Origin: Monosporascus cannonballus
Taxonomy: Eukaryota; Ascomycota; Sordariomycetes; Xylariales
Assembly: GCA_004154925.1 (NCBI GenBank)
Contig: QJNS01000164.1
Location: 1-64,000 of the forward strand
Direction: 5' to 3'
Length of the DNA stretch: 64,000 nt
A model generated the notes under the pieces. The model was given only the letters and a program-made list of their open reading frames with translations, searched no databases and was not told the DNA's origin. Positions 12,401 to 23,900 of this stretch are shown here, one piece after another (positions within the stretch are counted from its first letter, which is position 1; each line of letters starts with the position of its first letter). Position numbers and translations under genes: made by a program.

Positions 12401-14759
12401 TTAATATATTTTGTTTTCGATTTTTAAAGTAAATATTCCAAATATAATATAAATATTTATTAATAATAAACATAACGTATTTATATCCTTTAAGGTTTTT
12501 TTAAAATTTATAAAATCGATAAAAATCTTTTATCCTAATCGAGATATTTTTTTTTAACTTGCGGCGTATTAATTTCTTAGTTTTCGCCATGTTATATATT
12601 TAGTATTCGATTATTATAAAATCTTTTAAACGGATATTTTTCGTGGGAAACTATAATTAAATGATTATTTCGAGACTTAAATAACTTAAATTTAAATATT
12701 ATATAATGTCGTTATCGATTTTTAATAATTTGGTTATTTTTAAATTAACATTTTATTTATGAGTAATTACAGTGATATAAAATATTATTATATTAATATA
12801 TTCGATAACGAATTAATTAAATCTATTTATTAATATAATAATTACTTAATTATACTTATTTCCAATATTATTATGAATTCCTTTATTATTTTATTAAAAG
12901 GTTTTTTCGAAAATACCGGAATAATATCAAATTATATGCGAAATTTTCGTAATAAATTATCTTATACAAACGTAACGTTTTTATATTATTAAGTTTTCGA
13001 AAAATTATATTAACTTTTCCGTACCCCTTAATCAGAATAAAGCTATTATTTACGTATATCTTATTATTTTATATAATAAGTTTAAAATTCAGAAATTTAT
13101 TAATCAAGTTAAAAATATGTATTATGAACCTTAAATCCAAAATATTTAAATTTTTTTAGGGGTAAAATAAAGTATTTATAACGTTACATTAATTAATAAT
13201 TAAAAAATATGCTAATATTTATCGTACCTCTTTTAGGAATTGGTTTATTTTTTATACAATAAAATCTTCTATAGTTTTCTATAAGCGGTCGATTTTTTCT
13301 TTTAAATATTAATCGGCGGAAATTCGTCCTTAAATATATATTATTACTTTATCGTTAAAACGGAAACCTTTCGGGTTTTTCGAAAGGAATACAAAATAAT
13401 AATTAAATAATATATGCTAATTAATTAGGTACGCTTTATAAGGCGTAGCTTATACGTTTAATTTTTGACATTTTTGCTTATTGTTATTTTGACCCGTATA
13501 AGAACTTTTACGGTTATTTTGTTTCGGTTTACGGTTTAAGGTATTTTCTTATAGTTAAAAGTTAATATTTTTAAAATTTTTCCAATTAAAATATCTTAAT
13601 TAAAAAATTATAAATATCCCGTAAAATGTTAAAAACGTTACCTTAATATTTTTTTAACAATTGCTATAAGTTTGTTATAATTTAATAATTTAATAAAAAT
13701 ATTAATATTTCTTAATACTTAATCGTATTATTATTAATTTCGGTTTTTTATTATTTAAAAGGTAATCGTTTAAATCCCGATAATAAGGGCTAATATTATA
13801 TATAAATTATCAGTCTATGTAATTATTATTTTCGTTTTCGGAATATTATATCGTTAGCTTTAAACCATAAATCTTTGCCATTTTATTATTTATTCGGTTA
13901 ATTGTTTTATTAATGTCGAGATTTATTTCAGCTATTTGCGGTATTTTCATTAAATATTAATTAAGAATTTATTATCATATATTTTACCGGATTCATCTAA
14001 GTTGGTATACTATTTTCCTAAGTTTTTTTCTAAAAGAAAGCTGGTTTTATTAATCGTTAGAAATATTAATTTAAGGACTTATTTTATAAAGTCGTTAATA
14101 TTTTTACAAAAGGTATAATATTTCCAATTCTTTTTTCAATATATGCAGTTAAGTCCTAATTATAACTTTATTTGTTTTCGGTCGTTATTTTAAAGATATT
14201 CGTTAGGTAATTGGTATAATTGCGTATTTCGGTAATTTTTTCAGAAAATATAAATATAAACAAAAAAACGCTTAACATAGTAATTCGTATCGTATAACGG
14301 ATTTATTTTTTTAAGTCAGATATTATATTAGGTTTTATAAAATTAATAAGTTGTTATAGGGTTTAATCAGGGTCGATATAATTTTAAATTTTAAACGCAT
14401 ATATTTTAAATTAAAATTCTCTTTGAAACCGATTTTAATTCTTAAGTTTTTGTAAATAACGAAAAAAGTTAATATTACGGTTACCATTATTATTATTAAC
14501 GTATTTCGATAATTACAATTAATATATAACTTATATCGTTTTAATAACAATTAATTAATTAATATATATTTTAATTTAACGAATAAAATTTTTAATTGTT
14601 AGATATACGGGATATTAGTTATATATATGTTGATAATTAGTTGCGGGTGTTTTAAAATGTGTATCGCACGTTAAGGTGATCTAGTCCCGGAATATATATG
14701 TTCCGATTAGAAGGAATCTTCCGTATATAGGATGCTAGAGTACTCCCTGCTAGCTGACA
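9500..14759 (-). mobile_element. Copia-1a: 3'-truncated Ty1/copia element
   Basis: This region is collinear with the complete Copia-1b (42204-47647) over its whole length. It includes the RT/RNase H block at about 10120-10400. The right-hand (5') LTR is present at 14597-14759, but no left (3') LTR is visible: similarity fades around 9480-9530 against the Cys-rich ORF. All frames are closed by TAA/TAG. There is no target-site duplication because one end is missing. The left boundary is accurate only to some tens of bases. Confidence 0.8.
14597..14759 (-). repeat. Copia-1a 5' LTR
   Basis: 163 bases beginning TGTTAGATATACGG and ending GCTGACA. It matches the Copia-1b LTRs at 42204-42367 and 47485-47647 throughout. 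Confidence 0.9.
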
Positions 14760-14799
14760 CCACCCGTTACGTTGCTCAGACCGTAACACACCTGCCTTA

Positions 14800-16002
14800 A
14801 ATCCTGTATGTTAAAAAATAACTTGAAGTATTTGAATTATTGCTTAAAAAGCATTTTCGTAAATTCATTAATAATATTTGATTTATAAGTAAGTAAATTA
14901 TATTAAATAATTTTTTATTTTGCTTTTGGCAGATTTATATATTTTGAATATTCACGTAACGCAGCTTAATAATAATTCTTACGTTTTTTTAATTATTAAC
15001 TTAATCGTTTGCGAATTATCCCAAAAAGTATTCCAGGTTTCGCTTAGTTTTAATGTAAGATTACAAAATAAGCGTTTAAAATTCATGTCTTTTTTAGCCG
15101 TATATTTTAATATAAGGAGTTTAGCTTTAATTTTAAAGGTCCTTAACGTTATTTAATAATCAGCTTTCTATATATCCGGTCTCTTAAAAAGTATCATAAT
15201 ATAACCTTAGGAGAATCGTTATATTTCGAGATTGTTAACGAACGATACGTTTTTAGCAATTATAAAAGCTAAGGCTTTCTTATTTATATCCTCGAATATA
15301 ATCCTTAAAAACATATATAATAAAGATAACGGATTACCTTATTAACTGTTATAATATACATAGTTAACGGATAAATTAGTAACTTTAATAATAAGGGTAC
15401 GGCGAAAGTTACGTTTAGACGAGTTATTACTGTTGTATATAAGATGGAATTAATACGTTTCTGGTAATTTTTTAACTGCTTTTTAGAGGTTATTGCGGTA
15501 TTTAAAATAAGTTTTTCAGTCCTTAAAATCATTAAAGAAATATTAGCGTTATTCGTTAACCTAAAATAAATAGTAATTTTCTTAATATACGAATTATGCG
15601 CCAGAAAAGTTTTCCTTTTTAATTTATTCCGCATTATTCGAATGCCTAAAAATTAACATATTTTTCTTGGCCTTTAAGTTCGTTCGATCCTTTTAATTTC
15701 CACTAAGATTCATCGGCTTTATTCTGGTGATTTCGGTAATAGAAGAATAATAGATCGTTTACAAAAAACATAAGGATAAATATATGTTATTTGTTATAAA
15801 ACAGGTACGGTTTTTTGGGGATAATACAAGCCCTAATCTTTATAACATAATAAAAAACTTGCGGTATTATAGTAAGGGTAAATCTTTTAATCCGTATAAA
15901 GTTCGTTCGAATTTTGCATATATCCCGCTTTTTTAAAGCGGTTTGGAAAAACATAGGTTACGGAGACCTGCCTTACGCGCAAAGCGTTTAAAAAAGCCTG
16001 TA
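14800..16002 (-). mobile_element. Copia-2 fragment (reverse transcriptase to RNase H)
   Basis: Minus-strand translation gives copia-type RT in order: an FVNDLLFFY palm motif (family form YVDDILL), a YELKDLG-like stretch, and an open 109-codon piece at 15305-15634. The sequence differs from Copia-1, so this is a second family. The upstream part is cut at 16003 by a Gypsy-A LTR. The copia gag piece at 47767-47961 may be its separated 5' end. The downstream end near 14760-14850 is unclear. Confidence 0.7.
15305..15634 (-). pseudogene. Copia-2 RT C-terminus fragment
   Basis: 109 codons without a stop. It contains YQKRINSILYTTVITRLNV and a following hydrophobic stretch ending VIRYLYYI. These align with the copia signature Y-x-x-x-(I/V)-G-S-L-x-Y-L-x-x-x-T-R-P-D and the KRVLRYL motif. 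The Gly and the Pro-Asp are replaced, in line with mutation. It is not functional. Confidence 0.75.
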
Positions 16003-16414
16003 TGTTATGACCTAACGGTCTTGGCTTCCTTGCGGACGGTCGGGCCCACGAAAAAGACAAGAGCCGACCGCCGCCAAGATGTCACGTAACCAGCACAAAG
16101 GTCTTAAGGTGCCAAGCATTTTGAGCCCCTTGAGCCGGGAAAGGAGCTCAAAGGGCTTAACGGGCTTAAGGGTTTAAGCCGCTTAAGCCCCTGAAGCCAG
16201 AACAAATATAATACGCTCATTATTTCCATAGTCTAGATAGCACCAGCTTGCAACACTTATCAATACCAATCGCTTGCAATACAATTTCTGCACTCTTGGT
16301 ATTACGAGACGTAACACGTTACCGTATCTATTGCTCAGATTTCCACGATACTCCTGCCAACATAAACCCGTACGACTAAGCTTTAATAGTTGGTTAAACC
16401 GCCTAGCCGTCACA
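16003..16414 (+). repeat. Gypsy-A LTR, U3 type 7, without matching duplication
   Basis: 412 bases from TGTTATGACC to GCCGTCACA. The U3 half is unusual: a series of GGGCTTAA/TTAAGCCC repeats at about 16133-16192. Flanking pentamers are CTGTA on the left and GTAAT on the right, so there is no duplication. Its orientation is opposite to the A3 body that follows directly, so it is not A3's own 3' LTR. It probably marks a rearrangement junction. RIP damage is light. Confidence 0.85.
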
Positions 16415-18411
16415 GTAATTAATTATCTGTGAGAAAATTACTGGTACGTTCGTAAGTCCTATTAATATAATTAAATATTCGAATAATCCGTATTTCGTTT
16501 TAAAGGTTATTTTTATTCGTATTTTTCCTTAATCCTAATAAGGTTATATGTATTTTTAAGATCGAATGCCGTAGATATTTTCGCTCCTTAAATTCGGTTT
16601 TTTATTTCCGTGATTAAGGGTAATAGTATGCGATTTTTAATAATAATATCGTTGAGTTGTCGGTGGTTAACTACAAGTCGTAATTTTTCATTTTTTTTTC
16701 GGATACGAAAAACATTGGATATTCCGCTAGTAATTTCGAAGGTCGAATCCATTCCTTTTGTAAACGATTTTCTAGGTATTGTTTTAGAGCGCGTAACTCG
16801 TTTCTGCTAAGGTTGTAAATGGGGTAAAACTTTGTTGAAAAATCTTTTTTAAGGATTATAAGATAATTCTATTCGTTATATTCTGGTAATTTCGTGTTAA
16901 GTTTCTTCCTAAAGAGTTATTTATATCTCTGGTATTATGGTGGCATATTCATTAAATCTTTTAACTTTTGGGGCTGTTATTTTAGATCGTTATTTAGTTG
17001 CTTTAGGTTTGCTTTGATAGTTACAACGATGCGTCGTATTTTTCTTTAATGCCTTTTTTTTTTTTGCGTTTTGTCTTTTTGGGTAGTAAAGTTTCTGTCG
17101 TATCCTTATGCCTGCATTCGTCAGCATCTTTAATCAAGTGTTAGGATCGTAATTTCTTTTTTTTTATCTGTTAATAGGATGTGAGGTAAATTTTTTCTAG
17201 CCAGTCCCTCTATTAATCAAAATTTCGTACTGGCGTATCTATGGCAATCCTAAGATCATATCGTAATTCTCAAGTGAAACGATATCGAAATTTACTGTTT
17301 GGTATCGTCCTTGAACAAAAATCTCGAGGTAATCAATTTCGCGTATGATTTTTTCGTTATCGTAGGCGAATTCCTAACCTTCGGCATTTATCGCTGTATA
17401 AGGTTTTAATTTGTATTTTCATGGTAATTTAAACCCATTAATCATATCTAGTGCAATGTAATTTCCGCCTAAAGTTTTGCAATTTATTATTGCGGTCTAC
17501 CAGTACGTTTCGATTTTTATATTTAACTGAATAAAATTATTAACCGTTTTTATTATTGCGTTTAAAGTCTTTTTTTAGGAATGCCTTTTAATTTCTCTAG
17601 ATTTCGTTATTCTGTGGCTTTTTTATAAGTAACCTTTTTTTTAACCTTTTTTCGAGTTTGTCGAGCTTTATCTGTGTTTTTGTATATAACGCGTCAAGCT
17701 GCTATATTTGTCGTTATTGCCGGCGTACTGTTCCTTCGAGCTGTATTAATTGTTCTTAAATTTGCTGTAATTTCTTTCCTTATTAGGTAAATTGTTTTTT
17801 CGTAATTTCGACCGTATCCTATTATTCATCGTGTTAATTATCGTTCTAGAGTTCGTTTGTAAATTAACGTATTTTTTTAATGGCGTTTTTTTTCGTTAGG
17901 GTTTATAATAAATGCTAACTGAAAATGGAGATCTGTAATAGCTTTTTGGCAGTGTTTCTTTATTATATACTGAATTAACTCCTTTTTTGTTTGGTAATTA
18001 TATTAATCGTAATGACAGAAAGGGTCTTCCTGCGGTGTGACGGCTAGGGGTTTAACCAACTATTAAACCTTAGTCGTACGGGTTTATGTTGGCAGGAGTA
18101 TCGTGGGATTCTGAGCAATGGATATAGTAACGTATCACGTCTCGTAATACCAAGAGTGTTTTTGGTAACGATGTTTTATTGCAAGCTGGTACTATTTGAA
18201 TTATGGAAATAATGAATATACTTATACTTCATCATGGTTACTAGTTCTTATTGGATCATTATAATTTCGCAAGATCCCAATGATCCTGTTACGTAACTCT
18301 TCTTCCTGCTGCTCCACTTATCTTGACTGTTTCCGAATGCGCCAAGGATGTTGGGTCATAACATGCGGGCACTGCTTTTTTTAGGCTAACTTTCTGCTTC
18401 GGGCCAGCTGG
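16415..18411 (-). mobile_element. Gypsy-A3, left fragment (RT to gag end)
   Basis: This is collinear with part of Gypsy-A2 (about 33920-35560) on the minus strand: RT N-terminus, protease region, then the end of gag. The 3' portion (integrase, chromodomain, 3' LTR) is missing at 16415. The solo LTR at 18036-18363 interrupts it, and at 18412 a TIR element begins. The body seems to resume at 40872. RIP damage is moderate, less than in A1 or A2. Confidence 0.75.
18036..18363 (-). repeat. Solo LTR of the Gypsy-A family, U3 type 5
   Basis: 328 bases, TGTGACGGC to GTCATAACA on the plus strand, so the LTR itself reads on the minus strand. Perfect duplication TGCGG at 18031-18035 and 18364-18368. 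The R-U5 half resembles all other A-family LTRs, and the U3 half (about 18230-18363) is unlike the others. Confidence 0.92.
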
Positions 18412-18413
18412 TA

Positions 18414-18454
18414 GTGTCCCCCACCCACATCCTGAATTTACCCACTTCCTGAAT
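18414..18454 (+). repeat. Left terminal inverted repeat
   Basis: Begins GTGTCCCCCACCC. Complementary to 19792-19832 with two mismatches. Confidence 0.93.
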
Positions 18455-19791
18455 CGATTTCTCAGCAAAACACCGTATATTCAAAAATTTACAACTAAAT
18501 AAATAAATACCACACAAACGTCACATCTTATAAACAAATTATTTAGAACCCGTTATTTATAATAAAACTTAACTTAAGTTTAAAATTAATATAAAAATAA
18601 AATATTCCTAAATTATTTTAAAAGAAAAGCCTATTAGTTCATAAAAAATTAATAAATTTATTACGTAATATCTTTAAGAAAAGTTACTATATAATTGTAT
18701 ATTTTTCGATTAAAAATATTAATTATATTATTGAAATTAAATGAAAATAAATCATAAAACGAAGGATACGCCCTATACATTGATTTTATTATAATATATA
18801 TTTCTGTACATTTTTCTTTATTTTCAAAAGCTTTTCAATTACGTTTTATATTTTATTCGACTTTTTTAACCTTTTTTTTTACTTTGTATATCTAAGAATA
18901 ATATTTTCGAAAACATAAATGTTTACTATAATTTAGGTATGTTATTTTTCTATAAAGCCGGTTTTATTTTGTATAACTTTATTTCTTGTATATTAAAGAC
19001 GTAAAACCTTAAAATTTGTTATAATAATAAAATATTTTTAAATTATTATATTTATCATATTAAAACGTTGACTTTTTATTTTCAAATGTTTTTATTATTA
19101 TTAAAGCCTAAATATAATTTTTTGTATTACATATATATTTAATTATATATAATATATTTTGTTCTTCGATTAAATATACATAGTTATTTTACTCTATTTT
19201 GATTTTAATTTTTGACAAAGTCTAATAAATGAAAAATATTTAAAGCTTAAATATGTTACTTTAAAACATATTTTATTTATATATTAAAGCAAAAAATTTA
19301 TAATTACGTAACTAGCTTAACATGTAATATATTTTATAAAATATGAATAAAAATAACTCTTTATAGTTAATATAGGATACGATGTAATATAATTAATTGT
19401 TTTTACCTTTATATTTTCATTTATAGTATTTGTAAGATTTATTTTAATTTTATTTAAATATTTAGATATCATATTAAAACATGTTAATAGTTGTAATATA
19501 AATATTTGTGAATTTAGATACTTTTACGTTAATATTTAGTCTTTATTCTTATTATATTATATATTTTTTATTTATTATATCTTTTGCTTAATAAAATATT
19601 TTAATTTCATTTAAGTCTTTAATTTTTTGTATATTTTTATTTTTTGCTTTTTATACGAAGTATTATTAATAGCATTTAATTTTATTATAATCTTTACAAA
19701 TTATTCTATAATGTATTTTAAAATCCCGTTTTTATGTGTTAATTTTGTTTTGTTATTGAATTTCTAATATTTTGTCCTGTTAGAAGTTTCA

Positions 19792-19832
19792 ATTCAAGAA
19801 GTGGGTAAATTCAGGATGTGGGTGGGAGACAC
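19792..19832 (-). repeat. Right terminal inverted repeat
   Basis: Ends GGGTGGGAGACAC. Complementary to 18414-18454. Confidence 0.93.
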
Positions 19833-19836
19833 TAAA

Positions 19837-20200
19837 TGTCATGGCCCAACGAGCCACGGTCTCCAGAAACGGTCTGTCATGACCCAACCACAAGTGCGCG
19901 GTAAGGCGGGTCACGTGATAGATCACCAACTTACTGGTGGTAAGCCAGTAAGCCGGATCACCAACTTACTGGTAGTAAGCTAATAAGCCGGATTACCAAT
20001 TTAGTGGTAATAAGCTAGCGAGCAGGAATAAGATATATACGTTTATTATTTCTATAATTTAAATAACTTTAACTTATAATAATAATTCGTTACTTAAGGT
20101 ACCCTTAATATTACGAAACGTAATACGATTATGATATTTTTATTAATATAAATCTATACAATTAAGGTTTAATAATTGCTTAAACCATTTAGCCGTTATA
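19837..20200 (+). repeat. Gypsy-A1 5' LTR, U3 type 8, with a 38-base stub of another U3 start
   Basis: A U3-like start TGTCATGGCCCAAC at 19837 is followed 38 bases later by a second start, TGTCATGACCCAAC, at 19875. The U3 holds three 35-base tandem repeats (19921-20025). RIP is weak up to the TATA motif near 20032 and very heavy in the R-U5 half after it. Confidence 0.85.
19921..20025 (+). repeat. Three 35-base tandem repeats in U3
   Basis: Units at 19921-19955, 19956-19990 and 19991-20025. Each begins GAT(C/T)ACCAA. The first unit contains the inverted arms TTACTGG and CCAGTAA, while later units have drifted. The position upstream of the TATA motif suggests enhancer-type repeats. Confidence 0.9.
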
Positions 20201-20319
20201 CGTTATAAGCTTTTTTTAATAATACTATTAAATTTTAAATAATATCGATTAAGGTTATGTTTACTAGCAAATAACCCGAATAACCCATTTACCAAGTCTC
20301 TGATTACTCGGACACTAGG

Positions 20320-21856
20320 ATGGAATCCGAGAAGGAAAAAGAAAAGCCTTGTTTTTTTAGCGAAAAGGTTCTTCGACGACTAGATACCATAAACGAACGC
20401 ATCTTTTAGCTCGAAAAAGATAATACTAATTTTACGATATCTCTTTAAACCGCCTATAAAAAGCTTAAGAAAAATGAAAGATTCTCGAAATTAAAAAACC
20501 TTTTCGAATAAGTTAAATTATTCAGCTAAATTTTACTAAGGAACTAGAAAAAGTCCTTAAATTTTTATACCAGAACTTTTCGACCGAACTTTAAATAAGT
20601 TATAATTATTTTTAATTTAATGCCGAATATATTTCGAATATTTTCTTATTCGAATTTTTACGTTTATTATAAAAGTTGAATTTGCAATTAAACGATTTAC
20701 CGGAAATCCGGTTATTTGGTTCGAATTTATTATAAGAAAATTCGTTATTTTATTAATCGAAAAACGCAACCCAAAAATAAAACGAATTTATAGTAATTAC
20801 AAAGAATTCGAATAAATATTAACGAAAATTTTCGAAATAATAAACGAAAAAACAAAAGCCGAAAGGCAAATTTATTAATTTCGATAAAAACGATTAATAT
20901 TTAATTACGGCAATACGATAACTGAATTAACGATTAAATTAAATTAAAAATTAAAAGTATTAATAGCAAAACTTTTTAACGGCCTAAAAAAATATAAAAG
21001 TATTTTTAAATTTGGTCGGCCTAATTATCTGTCGAATTATATTATTATAGTAATTAAAATCGATAATCGATAATACGCATAATGTATTAAAAGTACTAAA
21101 GGAAAAAATAATAGCAAATCCCGATATATGATTAATACTAGCGATTTTCGACGTAGTAACATTTTTTACGGCACGGAATTAGGACTTTTAGAATTAGGAG
21201 CTATACATAAGAAAACCTGGAGCCAAATCCAATGTTTTAATTGTAATAAAATAAGGTATAAGGCAGTATGATAAAAGGCGCCTAAGAAACCCCGTTAGAA
21301 TAACTGGAAACCCGTACCTAAAGGATAATCCAGTAAAAATCAAAAAGATAGAAATAAATCCATCAACATAATTCGGCCTAAGTACGTACCGGGCCCTCTA
21401 TGGCAAAAGGTCCAACAGGGATTATTACGATAAGATATTCGACGAAAAATACTCGAAACCAGGAAGCTGGTTTGCCAAATAACGCGAATACAATAAAAAG
21501 CCCTATAAGGATAGTTACGCAAATATTAGGACTGGACAGAAAAAGTTTGTCCCGGAACCCCTGATCGATATGGTAAAATGTACGCCATATACTGTCGACG
21601 ACGAAAATATCCCGATTACAAAAAATAGAAATAATATATTTACGGACGGATTACCCGTATATATTATAAAGGATTCGATTTTTCAAATCGTATCGGAAAT
21701 ACTAAAAACGATAAATAATAGTATCGACATTTTCGATTTATAGCCTCGGAAAATGTTCAGTAATTAGCCGAAATAAAAAACTAACTTAAAAAATAATGCC
21801 TATAAAAAAACCCCGTTTGTTATTTCCAGTAATATAACTATTAAACGGAAAAAAAG
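20320..21856 (+). pseudogene. Gypsy-A1 gag, decayed
   Basis: ATG at 20320 starts a charged N-terminus (MESEKEKEKP, then FSEKVLRRLD). The frame continues with TAA/TAG at former Gln codons. A zinc-knuckle remnant is seen at about 21233-21260: C-x2-C, then Tyr four residues later where His would stand. The following part (about 21280-21640) is Lys/Arg/Pro-rich and less AT-rich. The frame is cut at 21857 by Gypsy-C and resumes at 29229. Gag forms the particle that packages element RNA; this copy cannot. Confidence 0.75.
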
Positions 21857-22062
21857 TGTAAGATAATGGATAGCTGTGAGCTAGGGAAGTTAATCTCCGA
21901 CTAGTCGTAAAGTATTTTCTAAGAAGTAAGTATATTAGGTTACTTCTATCTGGCGTTTCCCATTAGCTGCCAGATAGTGGATTTATATTAATAAGTGGGT
22001 CGGTAGCTGATCAGTAGTTAATTAATTACCAGCCTTATATTTATAAGGGCTATGTTTTCATA
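21857..22062 (-). repeat. Gypsy-C 3' LTR
   Basis: 206 bases starting TGTAAGATAATGG. An A-rich purine tract (22063-22080, minus strand) lies directly inside. Confidence 0.9.
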
Positions 22063-23900
22063 ATTATTTCTTTTTTAAGCTATTAATCCTTAATAGCATT
22101 ATTATTAATTTGATATAACGCGTTTCGCAAATTTAATTGCGTATGCTTACCGATAATTTACCGTTATAATATATTATAAATGATTACCGTAATAATTAAT
22201 ACGTACTATATTGCGTAATTAATTATGTTCTGCCTAGTTCCTTATTATAATCTGTTTTTAACCTTACTTTATTTTTTTTCCTTTTCTCTTTCGCATTTAT
22301 ATTTTTATTCTTTTTGCGTACGCATTCCGTTCGGTCTCCCGTTTTTCTTTATTTTTATTTTGCCTTTTTCGTTTGTTCTGCGTATTATTTCCGTTCGCCA
22401 TATTTCTTTTTCGTAAGGAATTCTAAAAGAAGTAATATTTTGACATTAAGAAGGCTTAGAATTTTTTTTAACGTTATCTTTTCGACGCCAATAATAAAAT
22501 AGATATTAATTATATTACGGGCGGTAATAAACCATATTATATTTACGTAATATAACGTTATTTCGATTACCGTACGGTTTAAGTTTAAGTTCCGGGCGCT
22601 TTAAACTATATCGTAACTAATTATTATTATAAGATTTTTCGCGCAGTAAATAATTATTTTTAATATTATTAATATTATTATTTAATTTCCGTTTAAATTC
22701 CGATCGTTTTTAAGGGTGCCGCCTAAACAGTTTTTTAATTCGATACCGATAATTAGGAATTAATCGACAAACTCGAAAAAGCTCGTATTATAAGTACCTA
22801 ATACGAATATTCCGACGTAATTGCGGTCGGTCGTCGACTTAACGTCCTTTGTAAGGCCGAACTTACCTTTAACGCGGCTATTATTAAGGAATATCGTTTC
22901 CTTAATGTAACTAAGGTCGATTTTCGATCGTCCGTCATAATTACGGAAATCCAGTTTTAACGCCGTTTTATGGGTTTGCAAATTTAAGTTTTTTTTTATA
23001 AATATTACAGTCCTTTTTTTATTGTTCCGTAATTAATTTCTGATTCGGCGCAATTTTAGGGTCCCCTTATAAATAAAATAACTTTCGAAAGTTATTATGC
23101 CGTTACGTTCCTTACTTATAAGTATTTTCTGCCGGTTTTTCGATATTTTGACGAAATTTTAATACTTATTAAGGATTATAATTAAAAAACGGCTTTACCC
23201 GGTAAAGCTGTTACCAAACCCAAATACGTTAAACGCTTTAAGGACGGCGCCTTATTTCCAACTAATAACAAATTATATTCCGGTTATTTGAGTTTTATTT
23301 TTCGTAAGAAATAAAATATTTTTAAATTCTTTTCGGGTTTTACGTTCAGTAAATTTAATAAACGTATTCGTTTTTTGTCGTCGTATATTTTTTAATTGCT
23401 TTTCGATAATCTTATATTAGCTCTTTTAATACGCTTATTAAGGATTAATTAACGCAAGGTTTAATAATTAAATACGAAATATTATTTTCGAAATAAAAAC
23501 TTAATTTTTTTTACGTTACCTATAAATTTCCGATCGGTATACGATAAGATAGCTATTTGCTAAAAGCTTAAAAATAATTATATAATTAAATAATGCTTTA
23601 ATATTAATATTTTAATTCTATTTGGAATTATTTTTTATAATTCTTATAATTATTAGATAACCAGTTTTCGATCGGGCTATTAATGCCTTACGGTTTTTAA
23701 ATCGTCTTATTTCTTATATACGTATTTAACTTTTTTTTCGTAACGCTGTAATATCTTAAATATATATTTAAAATACTTTCGAAATTTTTGCGTATTATAT
23801 TCGGCGGGCTAGTTTTTTTATTTAATTAAATATTTGCGTTACCCCCGGTTATATCGAAAACGGACGATATTTTTTATTACTTATTTTTGCTGTTCCTTTA
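22063..23900 (-). other. Gypsy-C 3' region of unclear coding content
   Basis: About 1.8 kb between integrase and the 3' LTR. Open on the minus strand at 22760-22981. The opposite strand at about 22670-22985 can also be read as a protein-like frame broken by TAA/TAG at would-be Gln codons. I cannot assign either to a family. Confidence 0.4.

Larger units (their letters stand above)
18412..19834. mobile_element. TIR DNA element with TA target duplication (Tc1/mariner or pogo type)
   Basis: Inverted repeats of 41 bases (18414-18454 and 19792-19832) differ at only two C/T positions. Each is flanked by TA (18412-18413 and 19833-19834), the target of the Tc1/mariner/pogo superfamily. Each arm holds two near-copies of a 15-base motif (ACCCAC-N-TCCTGAAT). 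The 1.42-kb length would fit a mariner-size element, but the interior is almost pure AT with no readable transposase on either strand. It is either a RIP-destroyed autonomous copy or a non-coding derivative. Confidence 0.85.

Noticed and set aside
14335..14550. 71-codon minus-strand ORF near the 5' LTR of Copia-1a
   Set aside because: This is copia leader/gag region. No recognisable gag motif, and it is not preserved in Copia-1b.
16003..16414. Reading this LTR as the 3' LTR of Gypsy-A3
   Set aside because: It has the opposite orientation to A3's other LTR and its flanks do not match.
18780..19760. Transposase inside the TIR element
   Set aside because: I looked in both strands for a DDE-type frame and found only short AT-rich stretches without motifs.
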